From: Kineococcus rhizosphaerae
GTDB taxonomy: Bacteria > Actinomycetota > Actinomycetes > Actinomycetales > Kineococcaceae
Length of the DNA stretch: 64,000 nucleotides
Direction: 5' to 3'
NCBI RefSeq assembly: GCF_003002055.1
Contig: NZ_PVZF01000005.1
Coordinates: 1-64,000, forward strand
In this document: positions 26,968 to 33,894 of the stretch, piece after piece
Numbering within the stretch: position 1 is the first letter of the stretch
Layout: each line of letters begins with the position of its first letter
Translations under genes and position numbers: made by a program
The notes under the pieces: generated by a model
What the model was told of the DNA's origin: nothing
Database searches by the model: none
The model's input: the letters and a program-made list of their open reading frames with translations, nothing else

Positions 26968-27418
26968 GCACCTTCGCGAGGTGGACGAGCCGCACGCCGC
27001 GGTCGTCCTCGCCCTGCCCCGTCCGCACGTACCCGGCCCGTCCGTAGCGGGTGACGGTCTCGGCCGAGTCCGCCCCGGTGAACAGCCTCAGTTCCCGCAC
27101 CTCCTGCGGCGCAGCCTCTTCGACGGCGGCCAGCAGGCGCGTGCCGATCCCCAGGCGCTGCCGGTCCGGCGCCACGGCCAGGCGGCCGACGTGCCCGACC
27201 CGACCGTCGAGCCGGACCCGGACGGACCCCACGAGCCGGGTCGCCTCCAGCGCCACGAGCACCACCTGGGACGCGATCGCGGCCCGCACCCCGTCGAGGT
27301 CCTCGCGCAGCGGGGGCAGGAACGGGTCGCCGTAGCGCTGGGCCTCGGCGACGAACGCGGCGCGCTGGACGGTGAGCAGTTCCCCCGCGTCACCGTCCAG
27401 CGCGCGCCGGATCAGCAC
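26951..27418 (-). CDS. GNAT family N-acetyltransferase
   Basis: A 155-residue acetyltransferase. The acetyl-CoA site is seen in VGRLAVAPDRQRLGIGTRLLAAVE (R/Q-x-x-G-x-G/A form, here RQRLGIG), and the C-terminal strand in TVTRYGRAGYVRTGQ. Substrate unknown. The GTG start at 27418 lies 8 bp downstream of the zwf stop, so it is probably transcribed with zwf. Confidence 0.9.
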   Translation of the reverse strand: MLIRRALDGDAGELLTVQRAAFVAEAQRYGDPFLPPLREDLDGVRAAIASQVVLVALEATRLVGSVRVRLDGRVGHVGRLAVAPDRQRLGIGTRLLAAVEEAAPQEVRELRLFTGADSAETVTRYGRAGYVRTGQGEDDRGVRLVHLAKVLRPPA

Positions 27419-27425
27419 GCGGGCC

Positions 27426-28868
27426 TCAGCGCAGGAACCACTGACCGGGCTCGGCGAGCGCGTCGGCGGCCTGCGGCCCCCACGTCCCCGGTGCGTAGGG
27501 CAGCACCTCGGGCCGGTTCTGCGAGAACCGGTCGATGGCCGTCCACGCCGCGCGCAACCCCTCGACCCCGGTGAACAGCGACCGGTCCCCCGTGAGCACG
27601 TGCTCGATGAGGTGGACGTAGGGCAGGGCCGGGGCCGGTCCCTCGAACCCGTCCAGCGGCAGCGAGGCCGTCCCCTGGACGAGGCCGCCGGCGACCCCGG
27701 GTTTGCGGACGGTCGTCGCGACGTCCAGCGCGCCCCCCTCGAGCAGCGAGAAGCTGATCGTGGCGGGTTCGGCGTCGGCGTGCAGGCTCTGGCCCAGGTC
27801 CGCGGGCGACTTCAGGACGAGGGTGACGCGCTGCTCGTCGGCCGTCATCTTCTTGCCCGAGCGCAGCAGGAACGGCACACCGCGCCAGCGGTCGTTGTCG
27901 ATCCACACCCGGCACGCGGCGAGGGTGTCGGTCCGCGAGTCGTCCGGCACGCCGTCGATCGCGGTGTACCCGTCGAACTGCCCGAGCACGACCTCGGCGG
28001 GGTCGAGTTCGCGGAAGTCCTGCAGCGCAGCGTCCCGCGCGGCCTGCAGCGCGCCGGGGCCGAGGTCGGCGGGGGGTTCCATGGCGACCGTGGCGGCCAT
28101 CTGGAACAGGTGGGTGACGATCATGTCGAGGAACGCGCCGGTCGCGTCGTAGAAGCTCGCGCGCTGGGCGACGTCGAGGGTCTCGGCGATGTCGACCTGC
28201 ACCTGCGCGACGAACTCGCGGTTCCAGATCGAGGCCAGCCACGGGTTCGCGAACCGGGCGTGGATGACGTCCTGCTGGGCCTCGAAGGCCAGGAAGTGGT
28301 CGATGCGGAAGACCTGCGACTCGTCGAAGACGCGCTGCACCTCGGCGTCGAGCTCCTCGAACGTCTCCAGCGAGGTGCCGTAGGGCTTCTCATAGACGAC
28401 GCGGGAACCCTCGGCCAGGCCGTGCGTGGCGAACGCCTTCGTCGTGTCGAGGAACGCCCCCGGCGGGATGGCGAGGTAGTGCACGACCTCGACGTCGTCG
28501 CCGAGGTCCTGCTTCGCGGCGGCGAGCACGTCGAGCAGCTCGCCGGGGTCGTCGGCGGTGAACCCGCCGCCGGCGAACAGCAGGTTCGCGGCGAACTCCT
28601 CCCACGGGCCGTCGGCCGGCTGGGGGCCGAACTCCTCCAGCGCCTCGCGGATGAAGTCGCGGAACTCCTCGTGGGACTTGCTGCCGCGGCCGCTGCCGAT
28701 GAGGCGCCACTGCGCGGGCAGGCGCCCGAGGCGGGCGAGCTCGAAGAAGGCCGGGGACACGAGGCGGCGGGACAGGTCGCCGGTGGCGCCGTACATGACG
28801 AAGACCGTGGGCCGGTCCGAGGTCGGGGAGTGCGTCGGGGACTGCGCTGTCTGCGGTGCGGGGGTCAC
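27426..28868 (-). CDS. zwf: glucose-6-phosphate dehydrogenase family protein, active-site variant
   Basis: A 480-residue protein with the G6PD fold: N-terminal Rossmann motif YGATGDLSRRLVSPAF, EKPYGT, and the C-terminal beta-sheet domain (RSGKKMTADEQRVTLVLK, YVHLIEHVLTGDRSLF). The catalytic His is in RIDHFLAFEAQQD. In well-studied enzymes this motif is RIDHYLGKE, whose Lys binds the substrate phosphate; here the Lys position is Phe. This may be a paralogue with altered substrate or kinetics. A TACGGT box lies 6 nt before the GTG start. Confidence 0.86.
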   Translation of the reverse strand: MTPAPQTAQSPTHSPTSDRPTVFVMYGATGDLSRRLVSPAFFELARLGRLPAQWRLIGSGRGSKSHEEFRDFIREALEEFGPQPADGPWEEFAANLLFAGGGFTADDPGELLDVLAAAKQDLGDDVEVVHYLAIPPGAFLDTTKAFATHGLAEGSRVVYEKPYGTSLETFEELDAEVQRVFDESQVFRIDHFLAFEAQQDVIHARFANPWLASIWNREFVAQVQVDIAETLDVAQRASFYDATGAFLDMIVTHLFQMAATVAMEPPADLGPGALQAARDAALQDFRELDPAEVVLGQFDGYTAIDGVPDDSRTDTLAACRVWIDNDRWRGVPFLLRSGKKMTADEQRVTLVLKSPADLGQSLHADAEPATISFSLLEGGALDVATTVRKPGVAGGLVQGTASLPLDGFEGPAPALPYVHLIEHVLTGDRSLFTGVEGLRAAWTAIDRFSQNRPEVLPYAPGTWGPQAADALAEPGQWFLR

Positions 28869-28874
28869 GCCTGC

Positions 28875-28911
28875 ACCGTATTGCCTCCGTCCACCCCGTG
28901 CGGGCTATGGT
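28875..28911. promoter_or_regulatory. divergent promoters of zwf and the trp operon
   Basis: Two -10 boxes back to back. TACGGT on the minus strand (28880-28875) lies 6 nt before the zwf GTG. TATGGT on the plus strand (28906-28911) lies 6 nt before the trp leader GTG. Both imply leaderless mRNAs. A TTGCCT at 28881-28886 is a possible -35 for the trp promoter, with a slightly long spacer. Confidence 0.6.
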
Positions 28912-28917
28912 GTCCCC

Positions 28918-29010
28918 GTGACCACCACCGCACTCCGCGCCACCGAGGCGACGGGAACCGCCAGCGCCTCGCGCCGCGGTGCGTGGTGGTGGGTGTCGGC
29001 GGTCGCCTGA
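28918..29010 (+). CDS. trpL: trp operon leader peptide
   Basis: A 30-residue reading frame with three consecutive Trp codons (TGG at 28984-28992) in RRGAWWWVSAVA, close to its stop. Ribosome stalling at these codons when tryptophan is scarce would affect the hairpin that follows (29018-29062). Streptomyces trpEG leaders have the same design. A TATGGT box 6 nt upstream of the GTG makes the transcript leaderless, so ribosomes load at its very first codon. Confidence 0.85.
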   Translation: MTTTALRATEATGTASASRRGAWWWVSAVA

Positions 29011-29017
29011 CGCTCTC

Positions 29018-29062
29018 GACGTCCTGTGGCCGCCTCGTCGAGGAGGCCGGCCGATGGACGTC
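29018..29062 (+). terminator. trp attenuator hairpin
   Basis: Outer arms GACGTCC (29018-29024) and GGACGTC (29056-29062) enclose an inner stem GGCCGCCTC / GAGGAGGCC with a 3-nt loop. It starts 8 nt after the leader-peptide stop, so a moving or stalled ribosome could change its folding. It lacks a long T-run, as is usual in such GC-rich DNA. Confidence 0.65.
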
Positions 29063-29106
29063 CCCCTCGACGGACGGCTCCCCCTGAAGCCCCGCGAGGA
29101 GAACTG

Positions 29107-31077
29107 ATGACACCCCCCGACCAGACCGTCGCCGAGCTGCTGGACCCCGCGGCCGGCCCCTTCGCGCTGCTGCGCCGCCTGGACCCCCGCACCGGTCAGC
29201 CCGGTCCCGTCGAGGTCCTGCGCGGGCCGGTGCAGACCGTCGAGCACCTCGCCGACGTCCCCCTGGGCACCGCGGCGCGCGGCGCCCTGGCCCTCGTGCC
29301 GTTCCGGCAGCTGCGCGAACGCGGTTTCGACGTCCACGACGACGGCACCCCCCTGCAGGTCCTGCGCGTCGAGTCGGCCGTGGACCTGACGGTCGAGGAC
29401 GCCCTGCGCGCGCTGCCCGACGCCGAGGTCCCGCTGCGCGACGTGGCCCCCGACCTGTCCGACGACGACTACGCGGCCGTCGTGCGCCGCATCATCGACG
29501 ACGAGATCGCCCAGGGGTCCGGGGCGAACTTCGTCATCCGCCGCGACGTCGACGGCGTCATCGACGGGTTCACGGCGCGCACGGCGCTGAGCCTGTTCCG
29601 CCGGCTGCTGGTCGCCGAGCAGGGCGCGTACTGGACGTTCGTCGTGCACGTCCCCGGTTCGGCGTCCGACCCGGCGGGCACCTCGCGCACGCTCGTGGGG
29701 GCCAGCCCCGAGGTGCACGTCCGGATGGCCCGGGGCGAGGTCGTCATGAACCCGATCTCCGGCACCTACCGCTACCCCGCGACCGGCCCGGACGCCGACG
29801 GCCTCGTGGAGTTCCTCACCGACCCCAAGGAGGTCGAGGAGCTCTTCATGGTGGTCGACGAGGAGCTGAAGATGATGTGCTCGGTCGGCGACCTCGGCGG
29901 GGTCGTCCACGGCCCGTACCTGCGCGAGATGGCCAACCTCGCCCACACCGAGTTCGAGCTGCGCGGGCAGTCCACGCTCGACGCGCGGGAGGTGCTGCGC
30001 CAGACCATGTTCGCCGCGACCGTGACGGGTTCACCGCTGCAGAGCGCGTGCCGCGTCATCAAGCGCTTCGAACCCTCCGGCCGCGGCTACTACGCCGGCG
30101 CGCTCGCGCTGCTCGGCCACGACGCCGAGGGCGGGCAGACCCTGGACTCCCCCATCCTCATCCGCACCGCGGACATCCGCAGCACCGGCGCGAGCGCGAG
30201 CGTGCGCGTCTCCGTCGGGGCCACGCTCGTGCGCGGCTCGACGCCCGAGGGCGAGGTCGCCGAGACCCACGCCAAGTCCGCCGGGGTGCTGCGCGCCCTC
30301 GGCGCCCTGCCCCCGCTGCCGCCGCGCACCGGGCCCGACGGCGCGCCCGTGCGCCGGGTGCCGCTGGCCTCCGACGCCCGGGTCGCGACCCTGCTGGCCT
30401 CCCGCCGCGACCGGCTGGCGACGTTCTGGCTCGAACCGCAGAAGCAGCCGACGGGTTCGCCGCTGGGCGAGGCGCTCGTCGTCGACGCCGAGGACACGTT
30501 CACCGCGATGCTCGTGCACCTGCTCGCCGCCGCGGGCCTGCGCGCGCGGGTGCTGCGCTACGACGACCCCGCGCTGGACGCCGAGCTCGCCGCCCACACC
30601 GGGCTCGTGCTGCTCGGCCCCGGCCCGGGCGACCCCGAGGACTCCTCCGACCCGCGCATCGCCCGCCTGCAGGGGCTCGCGGCGACGCTGGCGGCGCAGG
30701 CGCGCGCGGGCGGCAACCCGCTGCTCGGCGTCTGCCTGGGCCACCAGCTGCTGTCCGGGACGCTGGGTCTGCCGCTGCGCCGCAAGGACGCCCCGCACCA
30801 GGGCACCCAGCTGCAGGTGGACCTGTTCGGCACCGGCGCCACCGTGGGGTTCTACAACTCGTTCACCGCCCGCGTCGACGACGCGGCGGTCGGCCGGCTC
30901 GCGGCCGACGGGATCGAGGTCGCGACCGGACCGGCCGGCGAGGTCGTCGCCGTGCGCGGGACGGGGTTCGCGGGGATCCAGTTCCACCCCGAGTCGGTGC
31001 TGACCCTCGACGGTCCCGCCGTCCTGCGGTCCCTGGTCGAACCCCTCGTCCGCGACCGGTTCAGCGCCCGGGGCTGA
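29107..31077 (+). CDS. trpE: fused anthranilate synthase TrpE-TrpG
   Basis: A 656-residue protein joining component I (residues about 1-440; VMNPISGTYRYPATG, DELKMMCSVGDLGGV, FAATVTGSPLQSACRVIKRFEPSGRGYYAG) to a glutamine amidotransferase (about 455-656; catalytic Cys543 in LLGVCLGHQLL, and the HPES motif in IQFHPESVLT). It makes anthranilate from chorismate and glutamine, the first step to tryptophan. The leader peptide with three Trp codons supports a role in tryptophan supply rather than phenazine synthesis, which uses a related PhzE fusion. Strong GAGGAGAA ribosome-binding site. Confidence 0.93.
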   Translation: MTPPDQTVAELLDPAAGPFALLRRLDPRTGQPGPVEVLRGPVQTVEHLADVPLGTAARGALALVPFRQLRERGFDVHDDGTPLQVLRVESAVDLTVEDALRALPDAEVPLRDVAPDLSDDDYAAVVRRIIDDEIAQGSGANFVIRRDVDGVIDGFTARTALSLFRRLLVAEQGAYWTFVVHVPGSASDPAGTSRTLVGASPEVHVRMARGEVVMNPISGTYRYPATGPDADGLVEFLTDPKEVEELFMVVDEELKMMCSVGDLGGVVHGPYLREMANLAHTEFELRGQSTLDAREVLRQTMFAATVTGSPLQSACRVIKRFEPSGRGYYAGALALLGHDAEGGQTLDSPILIRTADIRSTGASASVRVSVGATLVRGSTPEGEVAETHAKSAGVLRALGALPPLPPRTGPDGAPVRRVPLASDARVATLLASRRDRLATFWLEPQKQPTGSPLGEALVVDAEDTFTAMLVHLLAAAGLRARVLRYDDPALDAELAAHTGLVLLGPGPGDPEDSSDPRIARLQGLAATLAAQARAGGNPLLGVCLGHQLLSGTLGLPLRRKDAPHQGTQLQVDLFGTGATVGFYNSFTARVDDAAVGRLAADGIEVATGPAGEVVAVRGTGFAGIQFHPESVLTLDGPAVLRSLVEPLVRDRFSARG

Positions 31078-31732
31078 CCAGCCCGATCTCGTAGCCGAGC
31101 ACGACGGCCTGGACGCGGTCGCGCAGCCCCAGCTTGCCCAGGATGCGGCTGACGTGCGTCTTGGTCGTCTGCTCGGCGATGAACAGCTCCGCGGCGATCT
31201 CGGTGTTCGACAGGCCGCGGGCGACGCAGACCAGGACCTCGCGCTCGCGCGGGGTCAGGTCCGCGACGGCCGCGGGCACCTGCACCGCCGGGCGGCGGGT
31301 GGCGACGAAGTGCTCGACGAGCCGGCGCGTGACGGCGGGGGCGAGCAGCTGGTCGCCCGCCACGACGGTCCGCACGGCCTCGACGAGCGTCTCGGGCGTC
31401 GCGTCCTTGAGCAGGAAGCCGCTCGCACCGGCCTGCAACGCCGAGAAGACGTAGTCGTCGACGTCGAACGTCGTCAGGACGAGGACCTTCGGGGAGGGGT
31501 CCAGCCCCGCGGCGAGGATCTGCCGCGTCGCCTCCAGGCCGTCCAGCACGGGCATCCGCACGTCCATGAGCACCACGTCGGGCCGCACCTCGGCGACCAC
31601 CCGCACGGCCTCGGCACCGTCGGCGGCCTGCCCGACGACCTCGACGCCCTCCTGCGCGGACAGCAGCGCGGAGAACCCCGCCCGGATCATCGCCTGGTCG
31701 TCGACCACGACGGCCCGCACGTCCACGCTCAC
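31061..31732 (-). CDS. NarL/LuxR-family response regulator
   Basis: A 223-residue regulator: receiver domain (VVVDDQAMIRAG, phospho-acceptor Asp in DVVLMDVRMPVLDG, Thr in VLVLTTFD, Lys in GFLLKDATP) and LuxR-type DNA-binding domain (LTPREREVLVCVARGLSNTEIAAELFIAEQTTKTHVSRIL). Its partner kinase gene lies upstream on the same strand. The GTG overlaps the stop of a 47-codon frame that fills the gap. The 3' end overlaps the convergent trpEG gene by 17 bp. Confidence 0.95.
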   Translation of the reverse strand: MSVDVRAVVVDDQAMIRAGFSALLSAQEGVEVVGQAADGAEAVRVVAEVRPDVVLMDVRMPVLDGLEATRQILAAGLDPSPKVLVLTTFDVDDYVFSALQAGASGFLLKDATPETLVEAVRTVVAGDQLLAPAVTRRLVEHFVATRRPAVQVPAAVADLTPREREVLVCVARGLSNTEIAAELFIAEQTTKTHVSRILGKLGLRDRVQAVVLGYEIGLVSPGR

Positions 31733-31872
31733 GCTGCGCCCCCGGTCCGCTCCGCCGCGGCGCCCGTGACGACGCCTTCCCTCGGGTCCGCGCAACGACT
31801 CCGTCGTGGAGCCGGCGCCCAGCGCCGGAGCGTTCCCTCGGTCCAGGCGCCGTCGCGCCGCTCGTCGCTCAC
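31729..31872 (-). CDS. possible 47-residue protein between kinase and response regulator
   Basis: A frame from GTG 31872, 2 nt after the kinase stop, to a TGA that overlaps the regulator GTG (GTGA). The product is Arg- and Trp-rich (GAWTEGTLRRWAPAPRRSRC) with no known motif. The exact fit between the two genes suggests translation, if only to carry ribosomes to the regulator start. Composition is not clearly protein-like, so confidence is low. Confidence 0.3.
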   Translation of the reverse strand: MSDERRDGAWTEGTLRRWAPAPRRSRCADPREGVVTGAAAERTGGAA

Positions 31873-31874
31873 GC

Positions 31875-33185
31875 TCAACCCTCCCACGGCAGCACCGCCC
31901 GCAGCACGAACCCGCCGTCGGGGGTGGGCCCCGCGCTGACGGTCCCCCCCAGCAGCGCGGCGCGCTCGCGGACGCCCACGAGGCCGTGGCCACCGGGGTC
32001 GGCGGCGGGGGCGAACCCCTCGGGGGCCGGTCCGTTGCGGACCTCCACGACGATGCCCGGCGCGGCGCGCAGCACGTCGACCTGCACGAGCGCCCCCGTG
32101 GCGTGCCGCACGACGTTGGACAGGCCCTCCTGCACGATGCGGTGCACGACGATCCCCACCGAACTCGGCAACGGGTTGCGCCGCAACGGCTCGTCGACCC
32201 GCAGGTGCACGACCGACCCCGCCCGCCGGGCGCCCTCCCCCAGGTCCTCCAGACCGTCGAGACCGGCCTGCGGGGCCAGCTCCCCGCCGTCGGCGGAGCT
32301 GCGCAGGACCCCCAGCAGGGTCCGCATCTCGGCCAGCGCCGTCCGCGACTGCGCGGCGATGTCGTCGAACTCGGCCTCCACCTCGGGCGACAGGCCCGGC
32401 AGCCGGTAGCGGGCGGTCGTGGCCTGCACGCCGATGACGGACATGCTGTGCGCGACGACGTCGTGCAGCTCGCGCGCGATCCGGTTGCGCTCCTCGACCA
32501 CGACGCGCCGGGCCTGCTCCAGCTCGGTGTCCCGGCGCGAGCGGGCCAGTTCCTCCCGGACCCGGCGCCGGGCCCCGACGACCCCGCCGACCACGAGGAG
32601 CAGGGCCGAGTTCGACCCGTAGACCACGAGGTCGTTCCAGGCCCCCTCGACCCAGTCGGGCGTGGGGCCGGTCGCGACGACGTCGACGACGACGACCGGC
32701 ACGATCGTCAGCAGCAGGCTCAGCGCCCAGGCCCAGACCGCGACCCGCCAGCGGCGCACGACGCCCAGCACGAGCAGCAGCGCGCCGAAGGTCAGCAGCG
32801 CGGTGACCGTCCAGGGCCACGGGCCCAGGCGCGGGTCGGCGGCCAGGGCGACGGCCACGACCCCGGCCAGCGCGGTCGCCACCGCGGCCCGCGGGCGCCA
32901 CAGGGCCAGGACGAGCGCACCGCACTGCAGCAGGACGGCGGCCATCGCCAGGCCCGCCGGGACGGCGTAGACGGTGGCGGTGACGGGTGCCCCCACCGCG
33001 TACAGGGTGATCGCCAGCAGCAGCACGAGGGAGCGGCCGGTGAGCAGCGGGGCCAGCAGGGGGCGCAGCCGCGCGGACCCCGCCCGGAGCCGGGACCTCG
33101 CGCGCTCCGGGGCCTTCCGGGCCTCCCGGGCCTCCCGGACCTTCGCAGCCCCCGGCGGCGGCTCACGCCGCGAACGACGCCTCAA
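31875..33185 (-). CDS. NarL-type sensor histidine kinase
   Basis: A 436-residue kinase. About five membrane helices lie between residues 45 and 175. The HisKA_3 domain has the phosphorylated His in ERNRIARELHDVVAHSMS, and the ATPase domain has HRIVQEGLSNVVRHA and GHGLVGVRERAALLGG. The short extracellular loops suggest sensing within or at the membrane, as in DesK- or LiaS-like kinases. I chose TTG 33185 because a full AAGGAGGT ribosome-binding site ends 7 nt upstream; GTG 33194 would overlap that site. Confidence 0.92.
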   Translation of the reverse strand: MRRRSRREPPPGAAKVREAREARKAPERARSRLRAGSARLRPLLAPLLTGRSLVLLLAITLYAVGAPVTATVYAVPAGLAMAAVLLQCGALVLALWRPRAAVATALAGVVAVALAADPRLGPWPWTVTALLTFGALLLVLGVVRRWRVAVWAWALSLLLTIVPVVVVDVVATGPTPDWVEGAWNDLVVYGSNSALLLVVGGVVGARRRVREELARSRRDTELEQARRVVVEERNRIARELHDVVAHSMSVIGVQATTARYRLPGLSPEVEAEFDDIAAQSRTALAEMRTLLGVLRSSADGGELAPQAGLDGLEDLGEGARRAGSVVHLRVDEPLRRNPLPSSVGIVVHRIVQEGLSNVVRHATGALVQVDVLRAAPGIVVEVRNGPAPEGFAPAADPGGHGLVGVRERAALLGGTVSAGPTPDGGFVLRAVLPWEG

Positions 33186-33780
33186 GCAGGACACCTCCTT
33201 GGCGCACGGCCCGCAGCGCGGCCCCGACGAGCGACTTCAACCCCAGCAGCACGGCCCCGACCGCGAGCCCGCCCAGGACGGCGAGCCACGGCCGGTCCAG
33301 CACACCCTCGACGCGCGCCGCGAGGTGCTCGCCGGTCAGCACCCCCAGCCCGACGAGCACGCTGACCCGCAGGGCCGTGCACAGCGCCACCCAGCCGAGG
33401 AAGCGGCGGTACGCGACGCCGGACCAGCCGGCGGCCAGGAAGGCCGGGACGGCCCCGACGTCGACGAGCTTGGCGCCCGCGACGACGGCGGGCAGGTGCT
33501 CGGCCGCCCGGCGCGACAGCGCGGCCTGCCGGTCGGGGCCGAACCCGAGCCGGGCGGCCAGGGCCGCCGCGCGGCCGGACCGTCCCGCGCGCCGGGCCAG
33601 ACGGCCCACGACGAACAGCGCGCTGTCGAGGACCAGGTCGACGCCGACCGCGAGCAGCCACACGACGAGCAGCGCCGCGTGCCCGGCCCCGACGAGGGTG
33701 CCGCCGACGAAGGTCGCCACCGGCCCCTCGACGACCATCGCCGGGGCCAGCACCGCGTACGGTCCCGCCAGCACGTCCAT
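33163..33780 (-). CDS. DedA/VTT-like membrane protein
   Basis: A 205-residue membrane protein with the DedA-type start (PAMVVEGPVATFVGGTLVGAGHAAL, the EGP..G pattern) and three or four helices. The motif AGAKLVDVGAVPAFLAAGWSGVAYRRFL resembles the DedA re-entrant region in which an Arg/Gly loop follows. DedA proteins move undecaprenyl phosphate or phospholipids across the membrane; this one is diverged, so function is open. It overlaps the kinase gene, so all probably form one operon. Confidence 0.75.
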   Translation of the reverse strand: MDVLAGPYAVLAPAMVVEGPVATFVGGTLVGAGHAALLVVWLLAVGVDLVLDSALFVVGRLARRAGRSGRAAALAARLGFGPDRQAALSRRAAEHLPAVVAGAKLVDVGAVPAFLAAGWSGVAYRRFLGWVALCTALRVSVLVGLGVLTGEHLAARVEGVLDRPWLAVLGGLAVGAVLLGLKSLVGAALRAVRQGGVLLEASFAA

Positions 33781-33894
33781 CCGGTCCTCCTGGGCTGCGC
33801 CGCGGCCCCCGTGACCGCCTGCTCAGTCCACCGCGCCGGCGCGGTGCGCGTCGTCCCCCGCGGGGACCGTCGCCGCGTAGCTCCCCGGTAGGGG

